From the NCBI GenBank assembly GCA_024734495.1, contig JALMQS010000153.1:15174789-15238788 (forward strand): DNA of 64,000 bases, read 5' to 3'. The first letter of the stretch is position 1; each line of letters begins with the position of its first letter. Both the position numbers and the translations under genes were made by a program. The notes below the pieces were generated by a model. It saw nothing but the letters and a program-made list of their open reading frames with translations, ran no database searches and was not told the DNA's origin. This document shows positions 22,701 through 32,039 of this stretch, piece by piece. The stretch comes from Forficula auricularia (Eukaryota > Arthropoda > Insecta > Dermaptera > Forficulidae).

Positions 22701-25700
22701 AAGGTAATCCTCTTAAACTATTGTTTTCATTGTTATCAGTTTTTACATTATAATTTTTTAAAACTTAATCTAAGAATCACCTAGAAAGAGAACAGCAAAA
22801 TTTTGATTCAAATTAATTTAGTCGAAGTATCCTTTATTTACTTCAGGCGTTTTTAGATTATTATTTGGCTATTTCTCGAAAGTTGCTTATTAACAATTTT
22901 GTTTTTTTACAGTGTGTATCAGATATTATATGTTCTTTAATGTATTTAAATATTGGACCTGTTAAAATTATTTGAGGAAGAAGAATAGTAGTCAGCATCT
23001 GCATATATTGGCAATGTCCTAGATGCTTAGAGGCTATAATTTCTAATTAAGATAGAGGATTCCAACTTTTATTATTTACCTTTTGTTCTTCCAATAAATT
23101 CCAGAGGAATGCACAAAACATGACTTGGATTTGAACGACTGTAAAGGCGTCAACATTCCAAGATGGTCACCCAATCAATTAACAGCTACTTATGTTGCCG
23201 AGATTCGGTGATCATGAGGCAGCCGATGCTTTCAACCTCCTTCCCTTAATGCTTAATTAATAATCATTTTTCAGAAATAACTCGGCATTTTTAAAGGCCC
23301 ATCTCGGAATCGGTCCAGTGGATTTAAATAGTGATAATGTTTCATTACGACATCACACATACTACCAATGGGTACCATTTGTTCTATTTTTTCAAGCTTT
23401 AAGTTTTTGTATTACGCGACGAATTTGGAAAAAATTTGAAAAAGGCACGCTTCAGGTAAGAAAACTAGTCCTAATTTCTTTTCTTGAATTCTAGTTATAT
23501 TAAAAAAATTTCAGGCGTTATCTAATGGATTGAATAAATTCGCATATAAACCCTCTACCCCGGACAAGATCAACAATATCAAACTGATGGTATTCTACGA
23601 GAATGATTCGGAGACTAATAACAAAATTCAAAAAGTAAAATTGGCGATTATGGATAGGCTGCAGCTCAACTACACCTGGGCACTCGGACTTATTTTTTGT
23701 GAATTCTTAAACGTGTTGAATGTTATTCTTCAGGTAAATCTTTCCTTAATTTTATATTTAAATTGAAATATTTTCCGTTCATTTTTTTGTCACTTTTATC
23801 ATTTTATTTCCATTAAGGTAGTTCTTTCACAAATGCAAAAATTCAAAAAGTCTTTGAAACTTGGAATATAAGTCATTAAAAGCATAATACACATACTGTT
23901 AAAATTTGAAGACGATTTACCACACCAAACATGAAATAATTGCAATTAAAAATGACATTTTTTACATAGGGTAGATAGGGAAAGGGTGGGCGATATGATC
24001 ATTATTTTATTTTTTTCATTGAAGGACTTTCACCATCTTGATGAAAAACTAATATTTGTTAGAATAATATATTCTGAGTAACTTAAAAAAAAATTGAAAT
24101 TATTTACCACGTAGTTTTGATAAAAAAAAAAAAAAAACATATTTGGGCGATTATTTTTAGTGGAGGGATATAAGCACAATGGCTTGGAAACGATCCGGCA
24201 AGTAGTGTGTATTAATATAGAGATTTTGTAGTGTGAGTGGATAGTCACGTTAAAAAAACATAATCTAAAATTTTAGTTCCGTTTATATTTATAGAGTGGT
24301 TACGAGGCTAAAACTTTTTGGGTGGATTGTCGCGAAAGAACCTCCTTAATATTTAACAAAAAGAAACAAGGTATTAGTAAGGGAAATAGTTTTCGGGAAA
24401 AAATTCAAAGTTGAGATTTTTACATTTCAAAGAGTTCAAAAAGTGGTTTTTAGAAAAATCCCCTCTCCTCTCTCCCTAAGCATGTATGCGCGTGTGTTTG
24501 TGTTTGTGTCACCATTCATTATTCTAGTTAAATCAGGAAATATGAAAAAAAATCATGAAATTAAAAAAAAAACATTTTGTATATTTTGATTTTTTTAAAA
24601 TAATTTTTGAGAAAATGGCTAAAATACCAAAAATATGCAACATAACATTTAAATCATAATGCCTACACCCTACAGGGTATGTATGTTTCGTAAAGATATT
24701 TGATCTCTACTTGAATGTGAGTTAGCAAGAAAAATATGCAATTGCATAGAAAACTAGTTTTTACTAATGACACATAGCCTACATCGAGGGGTGAACCGAG
24801 ACATAATATGCTGTACACCTATTTCCACTTGTACTTCCAAATATTTTCAAGTACTTCAAATATTTCCAAGTAACTTCCAAATATTTCAGTACTTCCAAAT
24901 ATTTCTAAGCACTTCCAAATATTTCTAAGTACTTCCAAATATTCCCAAGCACTTCCAAATATTTCCAAGTACTTTCAAATATTTCCAAGTACTTCCGAAT
25001 ATTTCCAAGTACTTCCAAAATACTTCCAAAGAGGTGTACACCTACTTCCAATCGCGGATCACCCGTCGGCCTACAAAAATTCAAAGTTGAGATTTTTACA
25101 TTTCAAAGAGTTCAAAAAGTGGTTTTTAGAAAAATCCCCTCTCCCCTCTTTCCCTATGCGTGTATAGCGCGTCTGTTTGTGTTTGTATCACCATTCATTA
25201 TTCTAGTTAAATCAGGAAATATGAAAAAAAATCATGAAATTAAAAAAAAAACAAAAACATTTTGTATATTTTGATTTTTTTTAAAATAATTTTTAAGAAA
25301 AATGCCTAAATTCCAAAAATATGCAACATAACATTTAAATCATAATGCCTACACCCTACAGGGTATGCATGTTTCGTAAAGATATTTGATCTGCACTTGA
25401 ATGTGAGTTAGCAAGAAAAATATGCAATTGCATAGAAAACTAGTTTTTACTGATGACACAGCCTACACCGAGGGGTGAACCGCGACTTAATATGCTGTAC
25501 ACCTACTTCCACTTGTGCTTCCAAATATTTCCAAGTAATTCCAAATACTTCCAAATATTTCCAAGCACTTCAAATATTTCCAAGTACTTTCAAATATTTC
25601 CAAGTACTTTCAAATATTTCCAAGTACTTCCAAATATTTCCAAGTACTTCCAAATATTTCCAAGTACTTCCACAATACTTCCAAAGATGTGTACACCTAC

Positions 25701-27805
25701 TTCCTATCGCGGATCACCCCTCGGCCTACATCATTTAAGACACTAGGCTGAATATGTCGATGAAATTTTATCTCATTATAATACTAAATCGAGCCGAAGT
25801 ATCACAAAGAATCGTAAACTTTTATTATTATCATTTTTTTATGTTAATATATCTAAAACGCATTTGTTAACTCATTAACAACACTTTTTTTTTACTTTAT
25901 CCATAGCTATGCATGGGTAAAGTATTATAATGGGTCTTGCGCCAAGACTTCAAAGGGTGGTAAAGATTCAACAAAATTCACAAATTGTATTATTCATTCA
26001 GATTGGATTTTAGAACCTGACGGTTTTGCCAAAAATTACATGGGGTCTCGTCCAGAGCTCCAAAAGTGCGATTTTTTCATTTAGTCCGTAGGCATATGGA
26101 TGGATATGTGGAATCCTTTTTTCGTCTACGATTTTTTCCAGACTATTCAACCAATTGAAATTGAATTGAAAAATAATATTACTTTTAGTTTTTGGTATAT
26201 ATAGGCCGACAAACATTTGTACTTTGTTCTAGAATTTTTTTTATCTTCTAAATATCTTGAAAATGGCTTAACCAATTTTGATCAAATTTAATATTCTATT
26301 TAATTACCTTGAGGACCTCAAAAAAGTCATAGAAAGCTTTTAGGAAATTACATTTTAAAGTACTTTATTCTACAGTAAGATAGTACTTTTTTAAAATTCT
26401 TTTTAAAATTTATTTATTTGGTGGGTTTAATATAGCTCATTTAACCTTGTTTAAGAAGAATGAATAGGGTTCTCTCTGTAAAATACTATATTTGGGAGAC
26501 AATTTTATAAGTAGGTAACCTATACCTGAGAGTTGAACCCTACCTTTAAAATGCTTCTGTGTCTTTTCGTTTCAAAATAATCTGACTTGTTCTGATGTGG
26601 CCATCCACTTGACTTTACCATACAACCTGGCCCCTCACTTATATTTAATATTTAATAAAATTATTTATAATCATGTAGGGGAAGGGGTTAGATTTTGCAT
26701 TTTTAGACTCCTGGTGGCCCACTGATTATGTATACAAAATTTGGTTGAGTTTGGTAAATGGCCAAGATTTTCATTTTTTGACCCTGCACCCCCTCCCCCC
26801 AATTTTGGCCGGTTAGTTTTTGCATTTTTAGACTTCTGGGGTCCCACTGATTATGTATACAAAATTTGGTTGAGTTTGGTAAATAGTCAAGATTTTCATT
26901 TTTTGACACTGCACCTCTCCCCCCCCCATTTCGGGTGGTTAGTTTTTACATTTTTAGACTTCTGAGCTCCCACTGATTATGTATACAAAATTTGGTTGAG
27001 TTTGCTCAAATGGCCTAGATTTTTAATTTTTAACCCCCCCCCCTCCACCCCCATTAATTCAATTTCTGCCCGATTATAAGCGATAAAATCAATATAGTGT
27101 GTATGGAACTCTACTTTCTCGACCAACTTGGTCCTTTATAAATAATTCTAAAATAATTTTTACATTTTAGATTTACCTCACGGATTTATTTCTACAAGGG
27201 AGTTTTTCAAAATGGGACAAGTCATTGCAGCACAAAGTTCCACGGAAGCAGATAATATTTTAGAATCGATTTTTCCTAAAATGACAAAATGTGTTTTTCG
27301 AAAATACGGCCCTGGCGGTTCTCTCCAGGTATAAAAACAATTTGAATTTTTTAAAAGTTAGTAAATTATCTTTTAATAACTCTCTTTTTTTCAGACCCAC
27401 GATATCATGTGCATTATGGCTCTCAATATTGTGAACGAGAAAGTATTCTTATGCATGTGGGTTTGGTATTGGTTTCTGCTTGCAGCATCTATATCCGCTC
27501 TTCTCTGGAGACTTGTAACATACCTAAGTTATATTTACTTGAAAAATTTTAACGGCTATCTCTTCCGTTATCTCGGTATCTTTTTGGATCCGATGACCAC
27601 AAAGAGTCTGGCATCCAATTTAACTTATTCCAATTGGCTATTTATTTATTATTTAATTTCTAATCTCATGCCTAAAGCAGCTAATGAACTCATAAATCAA
27701 TTAGTAGAAGAGATTCAGCTAAATCAAATAAATAAAGAGAAAATGGAGAAAACGGACAAAACGGACCATGATTTCTTATTAAGCAAAAATGAACACAGTG
27801 AATGA
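16721..27805 (+). CDS. Innexin gap-junction channel subunit, six coding exons (one apparent frameshift)
   Basis: Exons are 16721-16772, 22474-22672, 23275-23455, 23515-23733, 27171-27328 and 27395-27805. The joined protein would be about 406 residues, normal for innexins, which form hexameric channels at gap junctions or hemichannels in the plasma membrane. It has four membrane segments (about residues 28-47, 115-135, 198-222 and 287-308). The innexin signature YYQWVPF is at 113-119. Two cysteines stand in the first extracellular loop (C56, C73) and two in the second (C258, C276), as the family requires. Loop 2 also has FPKMTKC and LNIVNEK. Less usual are QYIGEHI where most innexins have a proline (QYIGxPI), and YCFF for YCW. 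The C-terminal tail is hydrophilic and lysine/glutamate-rich. All introns are GT/AG. Exon 5 is 158 nt and loses frame at a T run; one more T restores a perfect innexin sequence and the phase to exon 6. The gene is therefore either intact with an assembly error or a recent pseudogene. Confidence 0.93.
18060..18400. repeat. Degraded foldback with hammerhead-like remnants (innexin intron 1)
   Basis: The left part carries CCTCCTTCTTCAGGGTTT, the same half-motif as in the element at 15877. The right part reads CTTGATAAGGGAAGAAGC and then GTGTCAAAACTTTGG, a decayed opposite-strand version of the CTGAnGA..GAAACG arrangement. Both ends are AT-rich. No ORF. Confidence 0.4.
18691..18768 (+). repeat. 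tRNA-like sequence (innexin intron 1)
   Basis: TGGCTAGTGGTAGCTTATC resembles an A box and GGCTTCGATCTC a B box, about 50 bp apart. It is probably the head of a decayed tRNA-derived SINE. No acceptor stem is evident. Confidence 0.4.
19139..19202. repeat. Perfect-type hairpin, about 28-bp arms
   Basis: AAAGGGGAGTGTAGTTTCA is followed after five bases by TGAAACTACACTCCCTTT, extended by A/T pairs on both sides. It interrupts the left arm of the surrounding element. Confidence 0.85.
19400..20925. mobile_element. Inner TIR element with arms of about 350 bp
   Basis: Both ends begin TATATACCGGGTGAGTTTTT on their own strands, next to TA-rich DNA that could be a TA-type target. The arms stay alignable for about 350 bp, through GTCGACGTAGAACAAGCTT and ATTAGATCTCAAAAAAATTC. 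A 119-codon minus-strand ORF at 20682-21041 spans the right arm and runs beyond it; it has no recognisable domain and I treat it as chance. The centre holds three tandem units of about 161 bp. Confidence 0.75.
20100..20572. repeat. Three tandem units of about 161 bp
   Basis: Units start with TGGTAATACAATATAACTAT at 20100, 20261 and 20423. They are nearly identical; the third has a short deletion before TATCATTATAAACACTT. They lie in the middle of the inner TIR element. Confidence 0.95.
20926..21172. mobile_element. Small foldback element
   Basis: The left arm reads TATTTGTTTGAGAGTATAGT, TTTCGAAGATTTG and TTTTAATTAGAAATATTTTA; the right arm carries the complements TAAAATATTTCTAATTAAAA, CCTTCGAAACT and GTCTCAAACAAATA. 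The spacer is about 90 bp. Confidence 0.8.
21854..21928 (+). mobile_element. Partial copy of the CGAGGGGT TIR element
   Basis: GGAATGAACCGCGATTGGAA, then GGTGTACACCGCCTTTGGAA and GGAATT repeats, match the left half of the complete copy at 36184-36349. The opposite end is missing, so this copy is truncated. Confidence 0.65.
22201..22250. repeat. (ATA)n microsatellite
   Basis: A run of AAT/AAATA repeats close to the end of innexin intron 1. Confidence 0.9.
22474..22672 (+). CDS. Innexin exon 2 (TM1, first extracellular loop)
   Basis: Acceptor TTTTTCAG, donor AGGTAAGTT. It encodes IDNSCFVLHYRLTL, membrane segment 1, then QYIGEHIRC and INSYCFFMTTFT. These match the innexin N-terminal block with its two loop cysteines. 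It ends in phase 2. Confidence 0.93.
23144..23240 (-). pseudogene. 5S rRNA-derived sequence (innexin intron 2)
   Basis: The + strand reads CATTCCAAGATGGTCACCCA, then CAATTAACAGCTACTTATG, TTGCCGAGATTCGGTGATCA and GCCGATG. This follows the reverse complement of animal 5S rRNA (GGTCNCCCATCNAAGTACTAAC ... GCTTAATTTCGGTGATCGGACGAGAACCGATG) in order and spacing, with many substitutions. It could be a 5S pseudogene or the head of a 5S-derived SINE. It ends about 35 bp before exon 3. Confidence 0.55.
23275..23455 (+). CDS. Innexin exon 3 (YYQWVPF signature, TM2)
   Basis: Acceptor ATTTTTCAG, donor CAGGTAAGA. After LGIGPVDL it carries YYQWVPFVLFFQAL, the family signature at the start of membrane segment 2, and then a basic cytoplasmic stretch. 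It ends in phase 0. Confidence 0.95.
23515..23733 (+). CDS. Innexin exon 4 (cytoplasmic loop, TM3)
   Basis: Seventy-three codons in phase 0 at both ends. The first part is hydrophilic cytoplasmic loop. The end, NYTWALGLIFCEFLNVLNVI, is the start of membrane segment 3. Donor CAGGTAAAT. The preceding intron is only 59 bp. Confidence 0.93.
24785..25068. mobile_element. CGAGGGGT TIR element with internal minisatellite, copy A
   Basis: The ends are CGAGGGGTGAACCGAGAC and, on the other strand, CGACGGGTGATCCGCGAT. It is flanked by GCCTACAT (24777-24784) and GCCTACAA (25069-25076), an 8-bp duplication with one mismatch. The interior is a minisatellite of about 19-20 bp, ACTTCCAAATATTTCCAAGT, repeated about ten times between GTACACCTA boxes. 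Confidence 0.8.
25469..25723. mobile_element. CGAGGGGT TIR element with internal minisatellite, copy B
   Basis: The ends are CGAGGGGTGAACCGCGAC and, on the other strand, CGAGGGGTGATCCGCGAT. Flanks are GCCTACAC and GCCTACAT (8 bp, one mismatch). The minisatellite has a slightly different number of units from copy A. ORFs of 87 and 97 codons here are products of the repeat. Confidence 0.85.
26630..27060. mobile_element. Fragment of the 14548-type hAT-like element with three 126-bp repeats
   Basis: CCCCTCACTTATATTTAATA and the CACTGATTATGTATACAAAA block match the interior of the element at 14548-16090. The latter block is present three times (CATTTTTAGAC at 26698, 26823 and 26949), each followed by GGTTGAGTTTG and a C-rich stretch. 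No complete ends. The fragment stops about 110 bp before innexin exon 5. Confidence 0.7.
27171..27328 (+). CDS. Innexin exon 5 with 1-base deletion in a T run
   Basis: The first frame reads IYLTDLFLQGSF, as expected after TM3. Past the five Ts at 27203-27207 the frame that matches innexins is shifted and reads FKMGQVIAAQSSTEADNI, then ESIFPKMTKCVFRKYGPGG. The first frame meets TAG about 57 nt on. The exon is 158 nt, not a multiple of three, although both neighbouring introns are phase 0. A single missing T explains everything. Confidence 0.9.
27395..27805 (+). CDS. Innexin exon 6 (second loop end, TM4, C-terminus)
   Basis: Acceptor CTTTTTTTCAG. It begins THDIMC, carries the last loop cysteine, then LNIVNEKVFLCMWVWYWF into membrane segment 4. 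The cytoplasmic tail of about 95 residues ends KNEHSE and TGA. It is fully open and conserved in pattern, which argues against long-standing loss of the gene. Confidence 0.95.
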   Translation, partial: THDIMCIMALNIVNEKVFLCMWVWYWFLLAASISALLWRLVTYLSYIYLKNFNGYLFRYLGIFLDPMTTKSLASNLTYSNWLFIYYLISNLMPKAANELINQLVEEIQLNQINKEKMEKTDKTDHDFLLSKNEHSE

Positions 27806-28117
27806 TTAAAGATTTGCGTTGTACTCGTTTCCGAGAAAACAATTTGTTAAAAATAATAACAATTCATAGTGAAAAAATTAACAACAATTGTTCAACAATA
27901 TATAATCGCAATATTAGCATTTTCTTCTAGTTCTGTTATTTAAGACTCCTCTCGCATTCTAAGAATAGCAATTTTCAGCTGATTATTCTGTAAACTCTAA
28001 AATATTGTTTCTAACATTTCTTTTATTAATCTTAATCCAAGTAAAATGGACGGTTTATCCTTATAATATTTCATATTTATTTCATTAAATAATGTTTGTA
28101 AATTTAAATAATAATTC

Positions 28118-28123
28118 AATAAA
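28118..28123 (+). terminator. Poly(A) signal for innexin
   Basis: AATAAA about 310 nt after the TGA, followed by TATGGTGTGGGAC. It is the best placed signal downstream of exon 6. Confidence 0.55.
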
Positions 28124-28252
28124 TATGGTGTGGGACAGTAGAATAGTTATAATTATTGAATATTAATAGCATAATAGCTAGAAGCCAACAAGAAAAAGAA
28201 GAAGAAGATTATTAAACAAAATAGATATAGAGAATTTAAAGTATCTTGGGAA

Positions 28253-28391
28253 GTCGGGTTAGCCGAGCTGGCTAAAAGCGCTAGCCCCCTTCGGCATTGA
28301 TGAGGACGATGTTGAAGCGGAAAGACAGGGGTTCGATCCATGGCTGGCATATAAAAATTTCTACAGGCTAAAAACTCGGCTCCCTCACTAT
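28253..28391 (+). repeat. tRNA-derived SINE-like repeat, copy 1
   Basis: GTCGGGTTAGCCGAGCTGG contains an A box and GGGGTTCGATCCATGG a B box. The body then reads GGCTAAAAACTCGGCTCCCT and runs into (TA)n. The second copy near 29035 shares the B box region and the CTCGGCTCCCTCACTA tail. A 31-bp insert between the boxes (CATTGATGAGGACGATG) is also present in the SINE, not in a normal tRNA. Confidence 0.7.
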
Positions 28392-28506
28392 ATATATATA
28401 TATAACTTTCTATTCAATCATTTTCATAGTCAATATTTTCCAAATTGTTCATAATTTATTTATTTAAAATCATTAAAAAATGTTTTATTTTTCGGGCACT
28501 TACAAG

Positions 28507-29187
28507 AAGAGACCGGATTCCTATGTAATTGGATATTTTGTTTGCCGCCACATACGACCCAGGGGATCACTTATCTATCCGAATCATGCATTCTAGGATA
28601 CTGTGGGTTAAATTTTGTATTGCATATTTTTGCATATTTGAGTAGTATTGCATAAAATGGCATATTTGAAGGATTTTTTGGGCAAAATACAGATTTTTTA
28701 AAAGTAAATTTTCGGAGAAAGAATGAAAAAAATGAAGAAATAAAACAGGGGGGCATTTTTTTTTTAAAGGCCTTCGGTAACTGCCATATAGCCAATTTTG
28801 GCCATTGAGTGTTCGTGTGTGTCTGGAAGTGTGTATAAATTAATGTAAGGATCAGAATCTAATATTTGCATTAGTTTATTAGTTTATTATTTGTAGGTAC
28901 GTCAATATGAAAAGCTTGTTAATATTAAAAAAAAAATATAAGGAGTACAATACAATCGTGTCAGTTAAATAAAACTAACCCCCCCCCCCCTTATTTTTTC
29001 TTCACATTTTTTGAAACATTATTATATTTATTATGTTGATTTATGACGATGTTCTAGCGTGAGGTCCGGGTTCGAACCTTGCTAGCATATAAAATTTCGG
29101 CGGGCTAAATCTCGGCTCCCTCACTAACACTACTAACACTTTACTGATGTGCTGTCTAAATGGGCTGTGTTCCCGGTGACAATAAAT

Positions 29188-29222
<35 letters not shown>

Positions 29223-29482
29223 ACCTAATGAGAATTTTGTGTAATTTTTTACGCAATAAAATTACATATTTGACACATGGTTTTATTTCTTTCATAGTAC
29301 TCCTTCAATTATAAAGTCTTTTTGTCTTGAATTTTAATTTTTTAGTGCATAAAAAAATTTATTTTGCCATCTTTTATTGCATATATTTGCATATTTCAAC
29401 CTATTCTACATATTAGTTGCATATTTCAGCAATTTTAACTGCATATTTTGGCAGTTTTTAATGCATAAAAATCCTGTCTCTA
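28507..29482. mobile_element. Non-autonomous hAT-like element with GCATATTT subterminal repeats
   Basis: The ends are AAGAGACCGGATT and, on the other strand, TAGAGACAGGATT. Flanks are CTTACAAG (28499-28506) and CTTATAAG (29483-29490), an 8-bp duplication with one mismatch. Inside each end the motif TTGCATATTT occurs several times, as is usual for transposase-binding subterminal repeats. No transposase frame is seen. A SINE-like repeat and a 12-C tract lie inside. Confidence 0.6.
29035..29200 (+). repeat. tRNA-derived SINE-like repeat, copy 2
   Basis: A B box at 29068-29078 (GGGTTCGAACC) is followed by TTGCTAGCATATAAAA, CGGGCTAAATCTCGGCTCCC and TCACTAACACT, matching copy 1, then a unique stretch and an (AT)n tail. 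The A-box half is truncated. It lies inside the 28507-29482 element. Confidence 0.65.
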
Positions 29483-30265
29483 CTTATAAGTAATAGGTAT
29501 GGGCCTGAGCTAAGTGCTGTCATTTCTTTTGTAAAAATATTTTTCCAACCCTTGATTATTCTTTCCTGATATAGAATACAATCAAGTCTATATTAAAATT
29601 TATATGAAGTCGTCTACAGAGACAATAGGACAAGATTTATGGAGAAAAAAATTAGGGAGCTCTCAAAAAAGGATTAGGCTTGAATCATAAAATATCCCCG
29701 GGCATCTATCTAATATTTGATGTCCTTTTAGACCATCATTTGGGATTCAATAGTAAAATAAAAAAAAACTTGAACTATTTCTAATAATAGTAAATATTTA
29801 TTTATTTGTTTAAGACTTTATATTTTTGTATAAATTACGATTAGTGATTAGAAAAAAATTTAAATCAAATATTTTTAGATGTTAAGTATTTCCTTCTATC
29901 TACTGATGGCACAAATGCAGTAATTTTAAAAACTGACCAGAATTTGAAATAGAAAAGAATAAGAAATTGATAAAAAAAATTATATTTTCTATCTTTATAT
30001 AATCGTCGGTCCTAAAACAAAACCACCAATATGCAAATTCCTAATTTTGAGAAAACGAGGTTTGTTTTGGCTTTCAAAAATCAGATATATAAAAATATAT
30101 AAAAATTCTGCTACTCTCGGCACAAAAACTTTCAACCGTGATATTCCTTTGGAATGGTATTATTTTTGCACATGGTTTATAAATCTTTAAGCTTTGCTGG
30201 AGCAATGGGTATTAGTTTACTATAAGCTTTTGATATCACAGATTTACTTGGTCTTCCTTTAGTAT

Positions 30266-30913
30266 TTAATGTAGCCTCATTGAATTCCTGGTCAAAAGTA
30301 ATTTAAAATATATTGAAAAGGGGTTAGTTTGTCTATATTCAAGGCAGCATTGTTTTATTGTTTTTAATTTGGAAGACAATGATTGGAAATTAAGAAACTC
30401 GTTGTAAGTCATTCTCTTCACTACAAAGGGAAATGGGTTTTGCCTAGCCATCTTGATAATCTGAATCCATCCTTCTGGCAAGTATACCGGCACATGTTTA
30501 GATTTTTTCTCAATTTTGGAGTGAATAGAATCACATTCCATTTCACTGCGTCCAGGATCGAAAAATGAGTGCCTGATTTTTCTGCTCTCGGATGCTTGTA
30601 TTAGATGCAAGCACATAGCTGCAAATATGCTATTCTTGTTTTGGCCATCACAGGAATCTGATATCATGTACTTTCTTCCTTGAGTCTCATCCCACAAAAA
30701 AATTTCCCTCTTTATTGGTCAAATTAATACAGTTAAGTTGTAGACTGCTAACTTGCGCAAGTAGAAAACTTGTCCAGTAGATTTTTTGGCAGCTTCGAGG
30801 TCGAAATTCATCACCCGAAGCGAGTAGGGGGGAGAAAATCCTACAACTGCAAAAACATGAATTTGACACATTCGTGATTTGGTATTGTAAAATTGAAAAG
30901 AAATCACATTCAC
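30266..30913 (-). pseudogene. Transposon-type ORF fragment broken by an in-frame TGA
   Basis: The minus strand reads FDLEAAKKSTGQVFYLRKLA, VYNLTVLI, TGA (30719-30721), then in the same frame IKREIFLWDETQGRKYMISD, SCDGQNKN, RSEMECDSIHSKIE, YLPEGWIQIIKMARQNPFPF. I recognise the order FDLQ..FYLRK..VYNL..W.E..(S/T)D.C.GQNKN..GH(S/T)..E.D..H..IE..YxPxxW as that of a widespread uncharacterised protein family in arthropod genomes, usually multicopy and taken to be transposon-derived. Compared with that family, the part between VYNL and WDE is intact but the stretch between WDE and SD is much shortened, and the fragment lacks the N-terminal half. It is 215 codons including the stop. Pseudogene status is supported by the TGA and the shortening. 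Confidence 0.7.
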
Positions 30914-31465
30914 GGTTTTTAGTTACACAAATGACCTATAGAGGTTTATTTTTCAAATTCTGTGGTTTTGTCATAGGAAACTTATCACAAAACTAGAATT
31001 TAACCACGCACATGAGTGAAATTCGATTTTTTTTCACATTCGTGGTTTTATCTTAGGATCGACGATAAATAAATCTATAAAGATATCTTAATAAATATAA
31101 ATATAAATAAATTTCTCTGCTATAAAAAATTGTTTTTGAAGGTTCGAAGTTGAACTTAAATGAATTAGACAACTTGTAAATTAACTGGAAAATAAAGAGA
31201 AAAATATCTTATTATTTTGTAAATAATTTTACATTAGTTCCGAATCGTTTTTGATTTTTTTTTCTATAAAGACAATTTTTTTGTGTGTACTTGGATTTCA
31301 GTTACGTATTGCTCTATAAATTTCGAATGTGTGTTATTTTTTTCAATTTTAATTTTAGGTCAAATAATTTAATGTTTTTTCTTTTTCTTTTTCTACGGTA
31401 AATTTGATTTTCATGTAATAATTTATATGTTTTATGAATTTGTGAAATTCTTTCAGTCCCTGTCC

Positions 31466-31565
31466 NNNNNNNNNNNNNNNNNNNNNNNNNNNNNNNNNNN
31501 NNNNNNNNNNNNNNNNNNNNNNNNNNNNNNNNNNNNNNNNNNNNNNNNNNNNNNNNNNNNNNNNN
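31466..31565. other. Assembly gap of 100 N
   Basis: Exactly 100 N, the conventional placeholder for a gap of unknown size. The 73-codon ORF called across it is meaningless. Confidence 0.99.
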
Positions 31566-31669
31566 TTAAATTTCATGAATAAACCTATTATAGTTATTGA
31601 GTTATTAATGTCTGAAAAGTGCTTACTTTAACACTGACTCACTGAGTCACATATCAAAAATCTAGGGTA

Positions 31670-31870
31670 CTTCCGCTAATCCAATGCCGAAATATGGCAT
31701 ACTGGTAGAGTTTGGGGTCCAAATTAAAGGAAAACTGAATTCTCTTTTTCAGGACCTAAAATGAAGGGGTGAAATTTATTATAGGCTTAATTAACATATA
31801 GTGAAAAATACAATCAAGCTAGAATGCTGAAATTTGGCATACTGGTAAAGCTTGGCACATTAATAAAGGA
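31670..31870. repeat. Two copies of a GGCATACTGGTA-containing repeat
   Basis: GAAATATGGCATACTGGTAG at about 31690 and GAAATTTGGCATACTGGTAA at about 31830 are each followed by AAAGGA, AAACTGAA or GAAAATTGAA and a GAAATGAAG box. They are about 145 bp apart and diverged. Nature unknown. Confidence 0.55.
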
Positions 31871-32039
31871 GAAAATTGAAAAACCGAAACTTTCCCTTCT
31901 TCGGGACCACGAAATGAAGTGGGTGAAATTTATGAAAAACCGATGAATTTTTTAAAACCGATATTTTAAGAGAAATATTTAATAATTATTAATATAAATA
32001 TGCAATTGGATGTTGATGAAGGCAGTTCACAGGTTGTAA

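Larger units (their letters stand above)
24403..25739. repeat. 676-bp tandem duplication in innexin intron 4
   Basis: Two copies, starting ATTCAAAGTTGAGATTTTTA at 24403 and 25079, are nearly identical through GTGGTTTTTAGAAAAATCCC, CCTACACCCTACAGGGTATG and a terminal TIR element each. The junction lies exactly behind the first TIR element and its target duplication. Differences are small, so the duplication is fairly recent. Confidence 0.93.

Noticed and set aside
25453..25746. CRISPR-like look of the regularly spaced TTCCAAATATTTCCAAG units
   Set aside because: The units are directly abutting minisatellite repeats without unique spacers, inside a eukaryotic TIR element.
26741..26965. ORFs rich in FDFWGPTDYVYKIWLSLV repeats on both strands
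   Set aside because: They come from the three 126-bp tandem units; no start or splice context.
31355..31576. 73-codon ORF spanning the N gap
   Set aside because: About half of it is unknown sequence.
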